The translations under genes and the position numbers were made by a program. This document shows positions 24,301 to 34,655 of a stretch of 64,000 nt of DNA, piece after piece. This DNA is from Zygnema cylindricum (lineage: Eukaryota > Streptophyta > Zygnematophyceae > Zygnematales > Zygnemataceae), in assembly GCA_037447655.1 (NCBI GenBank), contig JBBHKE010002273.1, positions 20,584-84,583 of the forward strand, in the 5' to 3' direction. The notes under the pieces were generated by a model. That model searched no databases. It had not been told where the DNA came from and saw nothing but the letters and a program-made list of their open reading frames with translations. The stretch's first letter is position 1. Every line of letters begins with the position of its first letter.

Positions 24301-24420
24301 CTCCAGGCACACCTCCGACTGCAGATTTTGATGACGAAGGTGAGGAAACCAGGGGGGAGGAGCAAAAAAAATCGGAAAAACCAATTTCACCACCTGAAAC
24401 TCACCCACCATCCTCTAAGC
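21323..24420 (+). pseudogene. G gag, C-terminal part with two zinc knuckles (broken)
   Basis: The frame continues from the pre-insertion sequence into a Ser/Pro/Arg-rich linker (21408-21600 and onward). It then enters a capsid-like helical region (LHAAVLQAETNLAAVAAAL about 22500; TKFRCLKNETPQTLFK about 22755; AREKAVTGKA about 23020). Two CCHC zinc knuckles follow, CLNCQQADHEWKQC (23203-23244) and CEACGFMGHKTGQC (23511-23552), so it binds nucleic acid as a nucleocapsid would. The stretch to 24420 is an acidic/proline linker with at least three frameshifts. Stops are mostly TAG/TAA. Confidence 0.65.
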
Positions 24421-24599
24421 AAGCGGTGATGTTGGTACGACATCTTATGCCATACGCTCTCACCCACGTGAAAACCCTTGCTTCCTCCCATAATTTGCCA
24501 GAAGACATCCTCATTAGGACTTGGGGGAAGAGATTCATATGGGAAAGGGAAAGCTGCTCTAGCAAACTTGTCCGAGAGAGTCTTTAAGTCTTCAAAAGT

Positions 24600-25160
24600 A
24601 AAGACCCTTATTGTGGATAGGGATTACAAGGCTTTATCGGTGGCACTCATCCTCAATCGAGCCGTAAACTTCAAACTCAACGGATACGGAGGATATCAAG
24701 AGGTCGTGGTCGATACAGGGGCTCTCCCTAACTTGTTAACCAATTCGGCTCTGCAACAGATGCCTTAGGAACTTCGGCCGGATATTTGCCCAAGCGACAT
24801 TTACCTGAGCACGGTTAGCACTGGAAGCCAACCAGTCCACGGTATTATAAAAGCCATGACGATCAAGTTCTCCGGTGACGAGGGCCAACAAGTCCAGATT
24901 GAACTCCCTTTCTTCGTGGTGGAAGTTAAACAATTTGAAATTCTGTTGGGGATGGCTACGTGGACACGGCTGAATATAGGGCTGAGCATTTGGAGAGAAT
25001 AGTTTACCATCAAAGATCTTGAAAATCCTAAAGGTACCAAAGTGGTTGTTCCCTTAACATTATAGAATAGGGGAAAGACGGCTATTCCGGTGTCTGAGGC
25101 TACCTTGTATATTCCACAACAACTCCTGCAGATCTCTTTGCCAGCTGAAGAGATATAGCC
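24600..25160 (+). pseudogene. G aspartic protease
   Basis: VVVDTGALPNLL (Asp-Thr-Gly-Ala at 24712-24723) is the catalytic motif of retroviral-type pepsin-fold protease. The downstream stretch LPFFVVEVKQFEILLGMATW (about 24900-24963) matches the flap and C-terminal 'ILLG' part of the gypsy protease family. One TAG at 24765 and one at 25063 interrupt the frame. The domain lies directly before the methyltransferase segment. Confidence 0.75.
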
Positions 25161-25346
25161 GAGGGAATCTAGCAATTCTGTTTTTCCAAGTGGTGTGAAA
25201 AGGAATACCAAGAAAGATTATTACAGGTAGCAAAACCTCGGCAAGCGGTAAACTAAACTTTTGCAGCGATTATACCCGAATGCACAACGTACCTTCGGTA
25301 AGAACCTTCGGATGTCCCCAACGACGGAAATAGATTCAACCGACAA

Positions 25347-26270
25347 GTGGTGTCATTGATGATTCCCAAATTCAGACTTTGGATTTTATTTCTAGTTTAT
25401 GGAATCAGCTCCGATCTGAAAGCCGTTCTACAAGCACGATACCAAATGGTGGACTATGCAGCAGTAGAAATAGCAGTAAAAGCTCGGGTTGTCAGTGAGC
25501 ACCGTTTGCATTATCTCCAGCAGCTCTATCCGCAACAACTACCTATATCCTCTTTTTTGAACTCTCACAATAAGCTCCCCCAAAATGTGGACAGCATTAT
25601 AAAGTCTCATTTAGAAAGTATGGGAAGGGTGGATCTCATAATGGCTGGGTGGCCTTGTTAAGGATACTACTTAGCACGACAAGGAAAAGGACACCAAGAT
25701 AGCCAGAGTAGAACTTTCTTCTAGATGATTCGGTTGATCTCAAAAATACAGCAGAACCTTAAGACGCCAGTGGGGTATGTATTCAAAAATGTTCACCCAA
25801 CAGATGACAAAAAGAAACATGATGCCAGCAGCTGGAATTAAATCACGCAAATTTTGGTGGCACCAATAGTTATCGATGCAGCACAAATGGGATCCAGGGC
25901 ACATAGAGTTAGAGCTTATTGGACGAACCCGGTCCCACTCTCAATTCTCAAGCAACTATTCGCCAATCAGGTTCTAGATCCCCAAATTAATGTCTAACAT
26001 ATTATGGGGAAGGGGCGAATGGCCACGCCCGTGAGCACAACAGACAGGTCCCCGTTCTTTCGTTGTCATACACCAGGAGCCCTAAGACGAGCACTTCCCA
26101 CTGTAGTCTCTTTCCCACACAGCCACGCCTAAAAGAAAAGAGCCCCAAGGATGATATACGATAGCGCATCCAAAGCCTGGACAACGCCAAACATTGAAGA
26201 ACGAGAGCAAGATATGGGATTCCAACGTGCAACAACGGCCGCACCAGGTGATTAAAACCTCCAAAGGTGT
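25347..26270 (+). pseudogene. C5-cytosine DNA methyltransferase domain carried by gypsy element G
   Basis: One reading frame of about 300 codons, broken only by TAA/TAG codons (25659, 25725 and four or so more), shows the ordered motifs of a DNA (cytosine-5) methyltransferase. Motif I-like LFLVYGISSDLKAVLQA (25386 on, eroded from a Gly-rich loop) is followed by VEIAVKARVV (motif II-III region). Next is AGWPC, with the motif IV catalytic Cys at 25656-25658 and Gln of PCQ replaced by TAA, then KNVHP (25785-25799; motif VI ENV with Glu to Lys). QMGSRAHRVRAYW (about 25884-25922; motif VIII) follows, then RALPTVVSFPHSHA (motif IX region) and TPNIEERERDMGF (about 26180-26220; motif IX/X). It sits between protease and RT on the same strand and is therefore part of pol. 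The copy is dead, but its length and motif order are complete. Whether it derives from a DRM/DNMT3, DNMT1 or bacterial-type enzyme cannot be told here. Confidence 0.8.
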
Positions 26271-26639
26271 AGCTTAATAAGACAGAGTATGGATATGAAC
26301 TCCATATCCTGGGTGTTAAAACATTCTCTTGCATTTTCCATTCTTCAGTCCTCGCAGGCTAGGACTAAGTACCTTCAAGCTCCAAAATTGTTGGCGATGC
26401 TTGCCACATTCCAGCTTGAGGGGAGGAGAGAGGCAAGGAGAAATAACTCAAAATTTTCACTTTCTAGCATTACACATGATCCGAGGATTTCCCTCGTATG
26501 GGGGAGCAAAGGATCTGAAAGGGATAGCTTAGCACAAGTTGTCAGCAACATTGTTCTAACAGGAGGGGGGAAAGAAGACCCACCGGTAAAGTTGTAATTT
26601 GACATCTCCCGCTGGGGCAGACTACCGGAAGCAAGGGCA

Positions 26640-27740
26640 GCAATGGAATGAGGGAAGATGGATTGGACCTTAGGGGAGCAATTGGATCCTCAACAGAAGG
26701 CGCTACTCTTCAACTTGTTAGAGGAGAAGAAGCAGGTGTTCTCATGGTCGGATAGCGACGTTGGCATATATAAAGGGGCCCTTTTTTTCGGATAGATTCG
26801 ATAGATGAGACGTCGACTGTTTGGCATAAATAGAACCCACTCTGCTGCAAGGAAAAGGAATTTATGACGACGAAGGTAAAAACCCTGGTTGATGCATTAT
26901 TGGTGCAGGTAAGTACAGGACTCCATGGGTTTGGATCTCCAACAGTTCTCCCACCTAAGAAGGACTCGTCTGGAAAAACTGTAGATTTTCGGATGTGTGG
27001 AGACTATAGGATGCTCAACAGAGCAACTGTATCTGACCGATACCCGATGCAATCTTGTGGAGAGATCTTCCACTCCCTTGCTGCGGCCATAATCTATTCC
27101 ACGCTGGATATGAAAAATGGGTTCTACCAAATCGAGATGGAACCGTAGCACCGGGATAGGAAAGCGTTTTAGGCAGGGTTCAGGTTGTACGAGTGGCTCT
27201 AAATGCCGTTCGGATTAAAAAATGCACCTGCCAAATTCCAACGAGCAATGGAAGGGGCACTTCAGGGAATTAACTATGCACGGTGCTATATTGACGAAAT
27301 GATTATTTTCTCAAAAACCTTTGAGGAACACTTGGAGCACAAATAGATCGTCTTTCGGGCCCTCAAAGCAGCGGGCTTGAAATATCACCTTGGTAAAGGA
27401 ATTTTTAAGGTGCAAAAAATTATTTACGTGGGACATGAAGTTACCCCTGAGAGAGTGGGTCCCCATATGGTCAAAGTGGTTCCCCTTGATGCTTTGCCTC
27501 CTCCGCAAGATGTTTCTGCACTCCGTATGTTCATAGGCCTGGCCAACTACTATCGGAGATTTATTCCCGAGTTTAGCAACCACGCTCAGCCTTTAAACGA
27601 ATTATTCCGGAAGGACCAAGAGTGGAAATGGGCGGAGGAACAACAAATTTTCTTTTTGTTTTTGAAGGATTTCCTTAAGCAGCACCCCGCGGTCCGGATG
27701 CCCAATCACCATAGGCCTTTTCTCTTTTACACTAATTAGA
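26640..27740 (+). pseudogene. G reverse transcriptase
   Basis: LDPQQKALLFNLLEEKKQVFSW (about 26688-26752) is the segment that precedes RT in gypsy Pol. Palm and fingers follow: GSPTVLPPKKDSSGK, DYRMLNRATV, STLDMKNGFYQIEM (27099-27145), MPFGLKNAPAKFQRAM. The catalytic YxDD box reads YIDE (27287-27298), so the second Asp is lost. The thumb continues GLKYHLGKGIF...VGHEVTPE, then MFIGLANYYRRFIPEF. Stops stand at expected Gln positions (for example after MEP and after YEWL). Confidence 0.85.
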
Positions 27741-28250
27741 GCAAGTTTGGATTGGGGGCAGTTTTGGCTCAATTGGATGATGCCGGGGAAGAGTATGTGT
27801 TCGCTTATGCTAGCAAAAGCAATAATAGAGCAGAGTGTCAGATATTTATTCCCGAGTTTAGTAGCCACGCTCAGCCTTTGAACCGGTTATTCCGGAAGGA
27901 CTAAGAGTGGAATTGGGTGGAGGAACAACAATTTTTTTTCCTGTTTTTAAAAGATTCCCATAAGCAGCACCCCGTGCTCCGGATGCCCAATAACCATAGG
28001 CCTTTTCTCCTTTACAGTGATTAGAGCAAGTTTGGATTGGGGGCACTTTTGGCTCAATTAGATGATATCGAGGCAGAGTATGTGGTGGCTTATGCTAGCA
28101 AAAGCAATAATAGAGCAGAGGGGAATTACAATAGTAATCATGGGCAGTTGCTTGCCGCAGTCTAGGCGATTCAACATTTTAGACCATATATGGGGTTCAC
28201 TTCCATCTGATTACGGATCACCATCAGCTCCAGTGGATCATGATGATTAG
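27557..28250 (+). pseudogene. G RNase H with internal tandem duplication
   Basis: The segment from IPEFSNHAQPLN to ASKSNNRAE occurs twice, about 27557-27836 and again 27845-28120. Each copy includes the connection and the RNase H start (SKFGLGAVLAQLDD). The second copy then continues normally (NYNSNHGQLLAAV.AIQHFRPY). The join is at TGTCAG|ATATTTATTCCC (about 27840). Both units carry stops. E2 interrupts the element at 28530. Confidence 0.8.
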
Positions 28251-28529
28251 TAAGTTAACTGGCAAGCTGGCCAGTTAGGTGTTAATACTACAGATTCCAG
28301 TATAATCCACCAGGCAGGGGAAATCCATGGGAACGACGACGGACTTAGTAGAAATCCAAACCCTTCCACCAGAGATTTTAACCGGGCCTTTCACGACGAG
28401 GATGGCAAAATTAGTGTGGGGCTTATTCGAGCCTCCTCTGCCTTTATTTAGCTTCCTCGATCTGGGGGGGAGCTGTCAATTTTTTTTGAAGATGTGGTGG
28501 GGTAGGCGCCGACAGAGGCTGGACTTAAG

Positions 28530-29714
28530 TGTAACTTTGAGACCTCCATAGGTCTTCAAAGTAGGCAACTCTCAAGTAACTTATCTAATTAGTGCCGACT
28601 CTAAGGTTATACAAGCTGTAATGATTGACCCTTTGACAATTAAAACCCCAATACAACTTCAACCTTGTGAAATAAGAATTTTTGTGTGCTCAGTTCCACC
28701 ACAGAATGCAAAGTTAGAATATGAGTTTTGGACACATTCCCCCAATTTGACTTTCCCTTAGAAATGCAGCTACCCAGGCTCGCAAAAACTATGACCAACT
28801 ACACCATTGTGTAGCCTAGACTCCCCTAAATTTGTAGCAAAAAGAATCACTGAATTTGGTCAACCGAGTGAGTTTTAATTAAATGGCAAAGTTTGCCTAT
28901 TTATACAGGTGCTCTCTGGGAGAGAGGCGGCTACCTACCAAAATTATTCTAAGTCCTAGAACCCCTCTCTAAGCCCCCTAGTACTAAGGTACAGACAAAT
29001 CATAAGATTGTACCGTACAAGAAAGTACATATACCGGCGTAGTTTTTGTACGGTCCCTGTACGACATCGCCATAATGTGACATTTGTCATATCCAAAATT
29101 GTCATCTCCTGTTCCAAAGGTCCTACGATCCTCTCGGATCTTGCCACGTGTCATCCGGAGTGGCGGTGCCGAAAAAAGCCAAGTCGCCCACTCCGGAATC
29201 CTGGCTCGCACCACGGCCGATCGATGAAGACCAACATTTAAAATTGGCCGTCTAAATTATTGCGCGATATTTGTTTCATGTTTGAAACAAATGCATGATA
29301 TCTGTTTCGAGATAATCCGTAGTTTGTAAAATACGAAATTTATCTATGTCTTACTATTCCGTTAAATGAATTAGTCTAAATGTTTATGTTTATATATTTA
29401 TCGTACTCTATATGTTTTAGCACTGGTTATAGACTACATGATAAAGTTACTGGCTACTAGATTCTTGACGGACGACAGGTACCAGGATCGAGTCCTAGGT
29501 CCGTCAAGACACTTTTGGTAAACCTACCTAATACTACAACCTGTCTCTCTCTCTGGGCGGCATGGGCAGCTATGGCTCTGGCTTCCTATCCAACCTTTAG
29601 TGATTGCGACAAGTGTGGGGGTTTGGAGAGTGGTGTGAGAGGCAGGCTGCCTTTGCTGACTTTCTATTTTTGATTTTCCTTTATTCAAACCTAGAAAATA
29701 CATACATTTCAACA
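28530..29714 (-). repeat. E2 3' LTR
   Basis: About 1185 bp, TGTTGAAATG...AAAGTTACA in element orientation. It contains the tRNA-like module (about 29425-29510, sense on the + strand; ACCAGGATCGAGTCCTAGG T-arm-like) and a GTAC cluster near 29005-29065. Confidence 0.75.
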
Positions 29715-29889
29715 CTTCTTTTATTTTGTAGTCTACTTCCTTTCAACTCCTACCAAATACATTTTTCTTTTCTTTTTCTTCTTTCTTTTCTTCTTATAAA
29801 TCTTTAAGGAAATAACCTTATTCAAAAAGGTCTGTTAGATGAGCTGAATAAACATTCCATCTTGTTGATTACACATTTTATTTAGCAAC

Positions 29890-31742
29890 CCACTTTTTAT
29901 AAATCCGATTTTATCCACCTCATCTCTTTTCCATCCTCACAAAATCCAATTTTCCTCTTGCAATTCAAACAGCCAGCCCCATCTCCAATCTGCAACACAC
30001 ACTTAGATGCTAACCCTTTTACAGGCACACCTTCATAGATGGCATCACTCCCATTAGTGATGTGAAAACCATTACCCCCCAAACTTATCCTTAAATCAAG
30101 AGTCCCCACTAAATTCCTCATAAAATCTACATCTTCCAAACTCATATTTTTATCCATGATAATTACACCATTTTTTGAACTTTTTTCACTCTCTCCTATG
30201 GAATTCTTTTCACTATCACTTTCTATTTTTATTCCCAAAATATATTTTCCCTCAACCTTTCATTAAATTTTCCACTTCTCCCCTATTCTTTAAAACCCCC
30301 TCTAGATTTACTTCTCCATTTTCCATGGAATCTGTTCAAGTCCCTTTTTCCGACCAGTTTTTTGTTTCCAAAATATCTATAAAATTATACTCATTATTTT
30401 TATTTTTCTCCTTTTGAATTATGGATCCTAGATCTGACTTTCTCATTTCTAATTCATACTTTCTATACTCATTGAAATCCTTATCATGTCTAACTCCCTC
30501 AAAAGCCTCCCTTCCCTTTACTTCTTTTACGCCTTCAAAAACACAGGGTTGCTTTCGTGGAATTTCTGTGTGCCTTTCTCTCTTCCCCCTATTACCGATG
30601 TGAAGAAGCTCCAAAATTTCTTCATCCTCTTTCTCCTCTGAAATTCTGTGGTCTCCATTGACCCACAGAATGAGCAGCCTATGTAAAGCCTCTAGGATAA
30701 TATTTGCCCCTTCTACTTTCCCGCTGAATAAGCGCCACCCAGGCACACAAATATTCTGACCACCCTTTTTTCCAAAGCTCCCTTTTCTTTTCCTTTCCCT
30801 CTTTTTCCACCAAATTTTTGATAAGGTTTACATTTGTCTTTCTTCCTCTCATCACGCTTACGCTCGTCACCGTCATTCCTCTCATCACGCTTCCGCCAGT
30901 CACCACTAGCTGTTATTGCATTCACCTTGTCACTTCCCCTACAAAGCTCCAAAGTGCTTTCCCTCACAAGAATCATCCCCATGGTAATGCTCCAAGTCCA
31001 TGAGGAGCCATCAATTTCCTGCATACGGTTAATGATGTTTTCGTACTCATCTAGGAGTTTCATGATTATAAGTTAAACTTTCTCTCCTCAGATTCAACAT
31101 ATCCCGCACTTGCAAGCTCAAGATATTACGCAGCAATATTATTGCAAAACTCTATCATGCTACCGCCTTTATAAACATAGGCCTCTATTTCTTGTTTTAC
31201 TAAGTGCTGCCTCTCTATAGTCTCAATTTTATAAAGTTGTCTTAGAGTTTCCCACATTTCGGAAGGCTCGGTTAGATTTAAAAGAGTGATAGTTATGGAC
31301 TTAGACACATTTCTAAGTATGAGATGTTTTGCTATATTGTTTTTACACTCCCAAATTCTACTGTTAGTTTTTCAGTTTTATTTATAACCCTTACAAGTGG
31401 GACCGTAGCCGAGAGCCTAGCTCCCGTCACCATAGGTGTTCCTTTTCCTTTCTCCCTTTTTTCCCTTTCTATGGCAATGATTTTCCCTTCACCTTCTGTT
31501 GCATCTGAAATCTGGTTGGTTTTCTTGGAAGCCCAGGATGAATATTCTTAGTGAGTTGAACCAAAGCTCGGTGGCGGACACCTCACTTGTCCCAAATCGA
31601 ATCCCCATAAGTGCTTTACAAAAAGCAACCCCTCCATCGTAAAATCCCAATAAGTGAGGCCTGTTTCATCAAACATAGGCACCTTAGATGGTTGGCCCAT
31701 ACTTGTAACTTTAAGACCTTCACAGGTCCTCAAAGTAGGCAC
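29890..31742 (-). pseudogene. E2 gag and fused tail (broken)
   Basis: Gag begins near 31700 (SMGQPSKVPMFDETGLTYWDF) and is followed by RHLILRNVSKSITITLLN and the helical VYKGGSMIEFCNNIAA. A basic RKRDERKKDKCKP repeat leads to the place where the zinc knuckle should be. The knuckle is replaced by a piece of another family's LTR (30639-30760). The remainder (EIPRKQPCVFEG, then acidic linker, then MGIKIESDSEKN and SLGGNGFHITNGSDAIYEG) repeats the E1/E4 tail, ending near 29897. Confidence 0.65.
30639..30760 (-). repeat. LTR-end fragment of the B family inside E2 gag
   Basis: About 120 bp matching the last part of the B-family LTR (TCAGAATATTTGTGTGCCTGG ... GACCACAGAATTTCA in element orientation). 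It ends exactly at the LTR 3' terminus and is truncated at its other side. It replaces the zinc-knuckle codons of gag. Same orientation as E2. Confidence 0.75.
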
Positions 31743-32875
31743 CTTTCAAGAAACTTATCTAATTAGTGCCAACTCCAAGTTGATAAAACCCAAATGATTG
31801 ACCCTTTGACAATCACAACCCGAATACAACTTCACCCCTGTGAAATAAGACTTTCTGTGTGCTCAGTTCCACCACAGAATGCAAAGTTAGAATATGAGTT
31901 TTGAACACATTCACCAACTTTGACTTTCCCTTAGAATTGCAACCACCCTTGAAAAAAAAACTTTGATCGACTACACCGTTTTGAAGCGTGAACTCCCCCG
32001 AGTCCGTAGCAAAAAAAATCATTGAAGTTGGTCAACCGAGTGAGTTTTAATTGAATGGCAAAGTTTGCCTATTTATACAGGTAATGTCTGGGAGAGAGGC
32101 GGCTACCTACCAAAATTATTCTAAGTCCTAGAACCCCTCTCTAAGCCCCTCACTACTAAGGTATATACGAATCGTAAAACTGTACCGTACAAGAAAGTAT
32201 ATATACCGGCGTACTTTTTGTACGGTCCATGTACGACATCGCCATAATGTGACATTTGTCATATCCAAAATTGTCATCTCCCGTTGCGGAGGTCCCGCAA
32301 TCCACTCAGATCCTACCACGTGTCATCCGGAGTGGCGGTGCCTGAAAAAGCCAAGTCGCCCACTCCGGAAATCTGGCTTGCACCATGGCCGTTCGATGAA
32401 GACTGACATTTAAAATTGGTTGTCTAAATAATTGCGCGGTATTTGTTTCACGTTTGAAACAAATGCGCGATATCCGTTTCGAGATAATCTATAGTCCGTA
32501 CAATACAAACTGTATCTATGTCTTACCATCTTGTTAAATGAATTAGTCTAAATGTTTCTGTTTATATATTTATCGTACTTTATATGTTTTAGCACTGGTC
32601 CTAGACTACAAGATAAAGCGGATTCCTGACGGACGACAGGTACCAAGATTAAGTCCTAGGTCCGTCAAGACACTTTTGGTAAACCTACCTAATACTACAA
32701 CTTGTCTCTCTCTTTGGGCAGCATGGGCAGCCATGCCTTTGGCTTCCTCTCTAACCTTCAATGACTACGACAAGTGTGGGGGTTTGGAGAGTGGTGCGAG
32801 AGGCAGGCTGCCTTTGTTGACTTCCTCTTTTTGATTTTCCTTTATTCAAACTTAGAAAATACATACATTTCAACA
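31704..32875 (-). repeat. E2 5' LTR
   Basis: About 1172 bp; same ends and order of modules as the 3' LTR (tRNA-like module about 32595-32675, GTAC cluster about 32185-32240). The last codons before the primer-binding site have lost the ATG (GTG). Confidence 0.75.
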
Positions 32876-34111
32876 GGATATTTGGAACAGCCGCGATTCC
32901 CTCTAGTCCATCTAACAAGGTTCCCCACTTCGACATTTGTCTGGAGCTCAGTTATCCCTGATACAGACCAGAATGGCGGCGTACGAGTGGGAAAGGGGCA
33001 TTCTAATCCGGAAGTGGGCTGATGGGATAAAGAAAGTAGTCCCTCCCCCAACCGACCGATAAACTCTTATTTCTCGCCTCCATCAGCAATGTGGTCATTT
33101 TGTGTAGAAATAGACTATTCCCTTTTTTACAAGATCGTGCTCGTGGCACGGGTTGAGGACCTAAGTCAATCGGATTGTGAAGACCTGTCTTTCCTATGGC
33201 TGAGTGAGAGCAGCTTTCCACAAAAAAGGGGGAACAGAAGTTCATTCTCTTCCCATCAGGGAATGTTTTATCGGTGGTCTTTGGATCTGTTAGGCCTTTT
33301 CCCCACTAGCACACGGGGGAAGCGCTTTGTATTGGTGATGATATAGCATCTTTCCAAATGGATAGAATTCGTTTTGCTGCCCCGGAAGGAGTCAAAGGCA
33401 ATTGCAGACGGATTCTTCCTAAGAGTGTTGTCCTAATTTGGGGCACCATCAGAGGTATTGACTGATCAAGGCTCCGAATTCCCAGGAGAATTCTCCAACT
33501 TGTTGGAATTGTGTCTGATCGACCACCGATCGACCAACTGAGACCACCCTCAAGCCGATAGTTTGGTAGTAAGGTGCGTACAGTTAGTGAAGCGGTCATT
33601 GCGACAATATGTTGTGGAAAAAGATTTGGGGGAGTGGGACAGACTAATGCCTTTGATTGCCATGGGGTACAGATTTAGTCGCCAAGCTTCCCTCCACTCT
33701 TATAGCCCTTATATCATCTTGTTCGGACGATATCCCATCCTACCCTGCGGTGCCTTGGCCCAAGCGGTGATCCTTTCGGAGATGGATAACAAAAGGGACG
33801 GTCGAGAAACTGATTGTCGACAGGGCAAAGGTATTTCACCGGGAAATGCCTCTCGCCATTGGGAACTTACAAGCAGCCTTACACCGAGATCAACTATGGT
33901 AATCGCAATGCCGGAGAGGGAATTTTGTCCCCCGGCAAGGGTGATTCATGCTCGGGGATTTCGTGTACCGAATGCAACAGAAGAAGGTAACTCTGGATAT
34001 TTATGCAGGATGAGTGATTCTAAAGGTGGTAGAGGTTTCTAATAAGGGTGTCCTGACGCTGGATGGGAAGGATGGTCGCAAAATAAAGGAGAATCAAATG
34101 AATGTGGCCCA
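32876..34111 (+). pseudogene. G integrase (broken)
   Basis: The His-His part of the zinc-binding domain is visible as LISRLHQQCGHF (about 33070-33100). The core follows with WSLDLLGLFPTST (first Asp, about 33274-33312), LTDQGSEFPGEFSNL (second Asp, about 33461-33500) and HPQADSLVVRCVQ (about 33548-33580), where the third acidic residue appears lost. The C-terminal part runs DRLMPLIAMGYRFSRQASL and a GPY-like end (GVLTLDGKDGRKIKENQMNV). Multiple frameshifts and stops. Confidence 0.75.
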
Positions 34112-34112
34112 T

Positions 34113-34339
34113 TGACACCTCCGGGGATTGGAAGACGAGCCGACTTTCCACCTAACCTATTTTGCCAACCCACCTTTTTGTTCCTCCTTCTGCCTTTTGT
34201 CATCCGAGCCAGGTCCTGTCTTGGTCTTCGATCGATGCAACCAGTGTTGGCATCAATCCTGCCTTTCCTCCTCTTACGACTCTCATCCTCAACCCAGTGA
34301 CCCTTGGTTCTGTGGGAACTATGAGTTCGACGGGTAAGC
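34113..34339 (+). pseudogene. PHD-like zinc finger at the end of G pol
   Basis: The open frame after integrase reads FCSSFC...VFDRCNQCWHQSCLSS...DPWFCGNY before a TAG at 34338. This fits the C4HC3 PHD pattern: an N-terminal Cys pair (34179 on), a [C]-D-R-C pair with the first Cys now Phe, Trp-His-x2-Cys, and WFC-x2-[C] with the last Cys now Tyr. PHD fingers commonly read histone H3 tails. In this position chromoviruses carry a chromodomain, so a role in targeting integration is a reasonable inference. Two zinc ligands are mutated in this copy. Confidence 0.6.
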
Positions 34340-34655
34340 TATTTATTTTCTTAGTCCCGATACCTAGAGGGGGGGAAATTGGGATATCATCCCACTCCTC
34401 TTTTTTCCGGCCTCATGGGGAAACGAGGTGTAGAGGGGGGATCTTCTTTTTCTTCACTTGCCCCTGCATTCATTTATCCGGCATGTCCCCTCCCTTCCTA
34501 AGTTTTGCATCCATGTCTACAGGAGGGATTAGGGCAAAAGTGGGCATGACCATGTTTTAGGGAAGCATCCACATCTGGGAGGTTTTGCATGTCTTTTTTG
34601 GACAACTTTGTGGACCATCGGCCGGTCCTCTATACTCGTCAGGCACGCTGACAGT

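Larger units (their letters stand above)
28530..32875 (-). mobile_element. Copia element E2 (non-autonomous, gag-bearing, minus strand)
   Basis: 5' LTR 32875-31704 and 3' LTR 29714-28530 in element orientation, with 2.0 kb of internal sequence. LTRs start TGTTGAAATGTATGTATT. The polypurine tract (complement of 29715-29745) is AT-interrupted. The primer-binding site is degenerate (AGTATGGGCC). It lies inside pol of G, splitting RNase H from integrase. The flanks TTAAG and GGATA do not match, so the target duplication is lost. Internal structure equals E1 and E4, with a foreign LTR fragment at 30639-30760. Confidence 0.8.
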
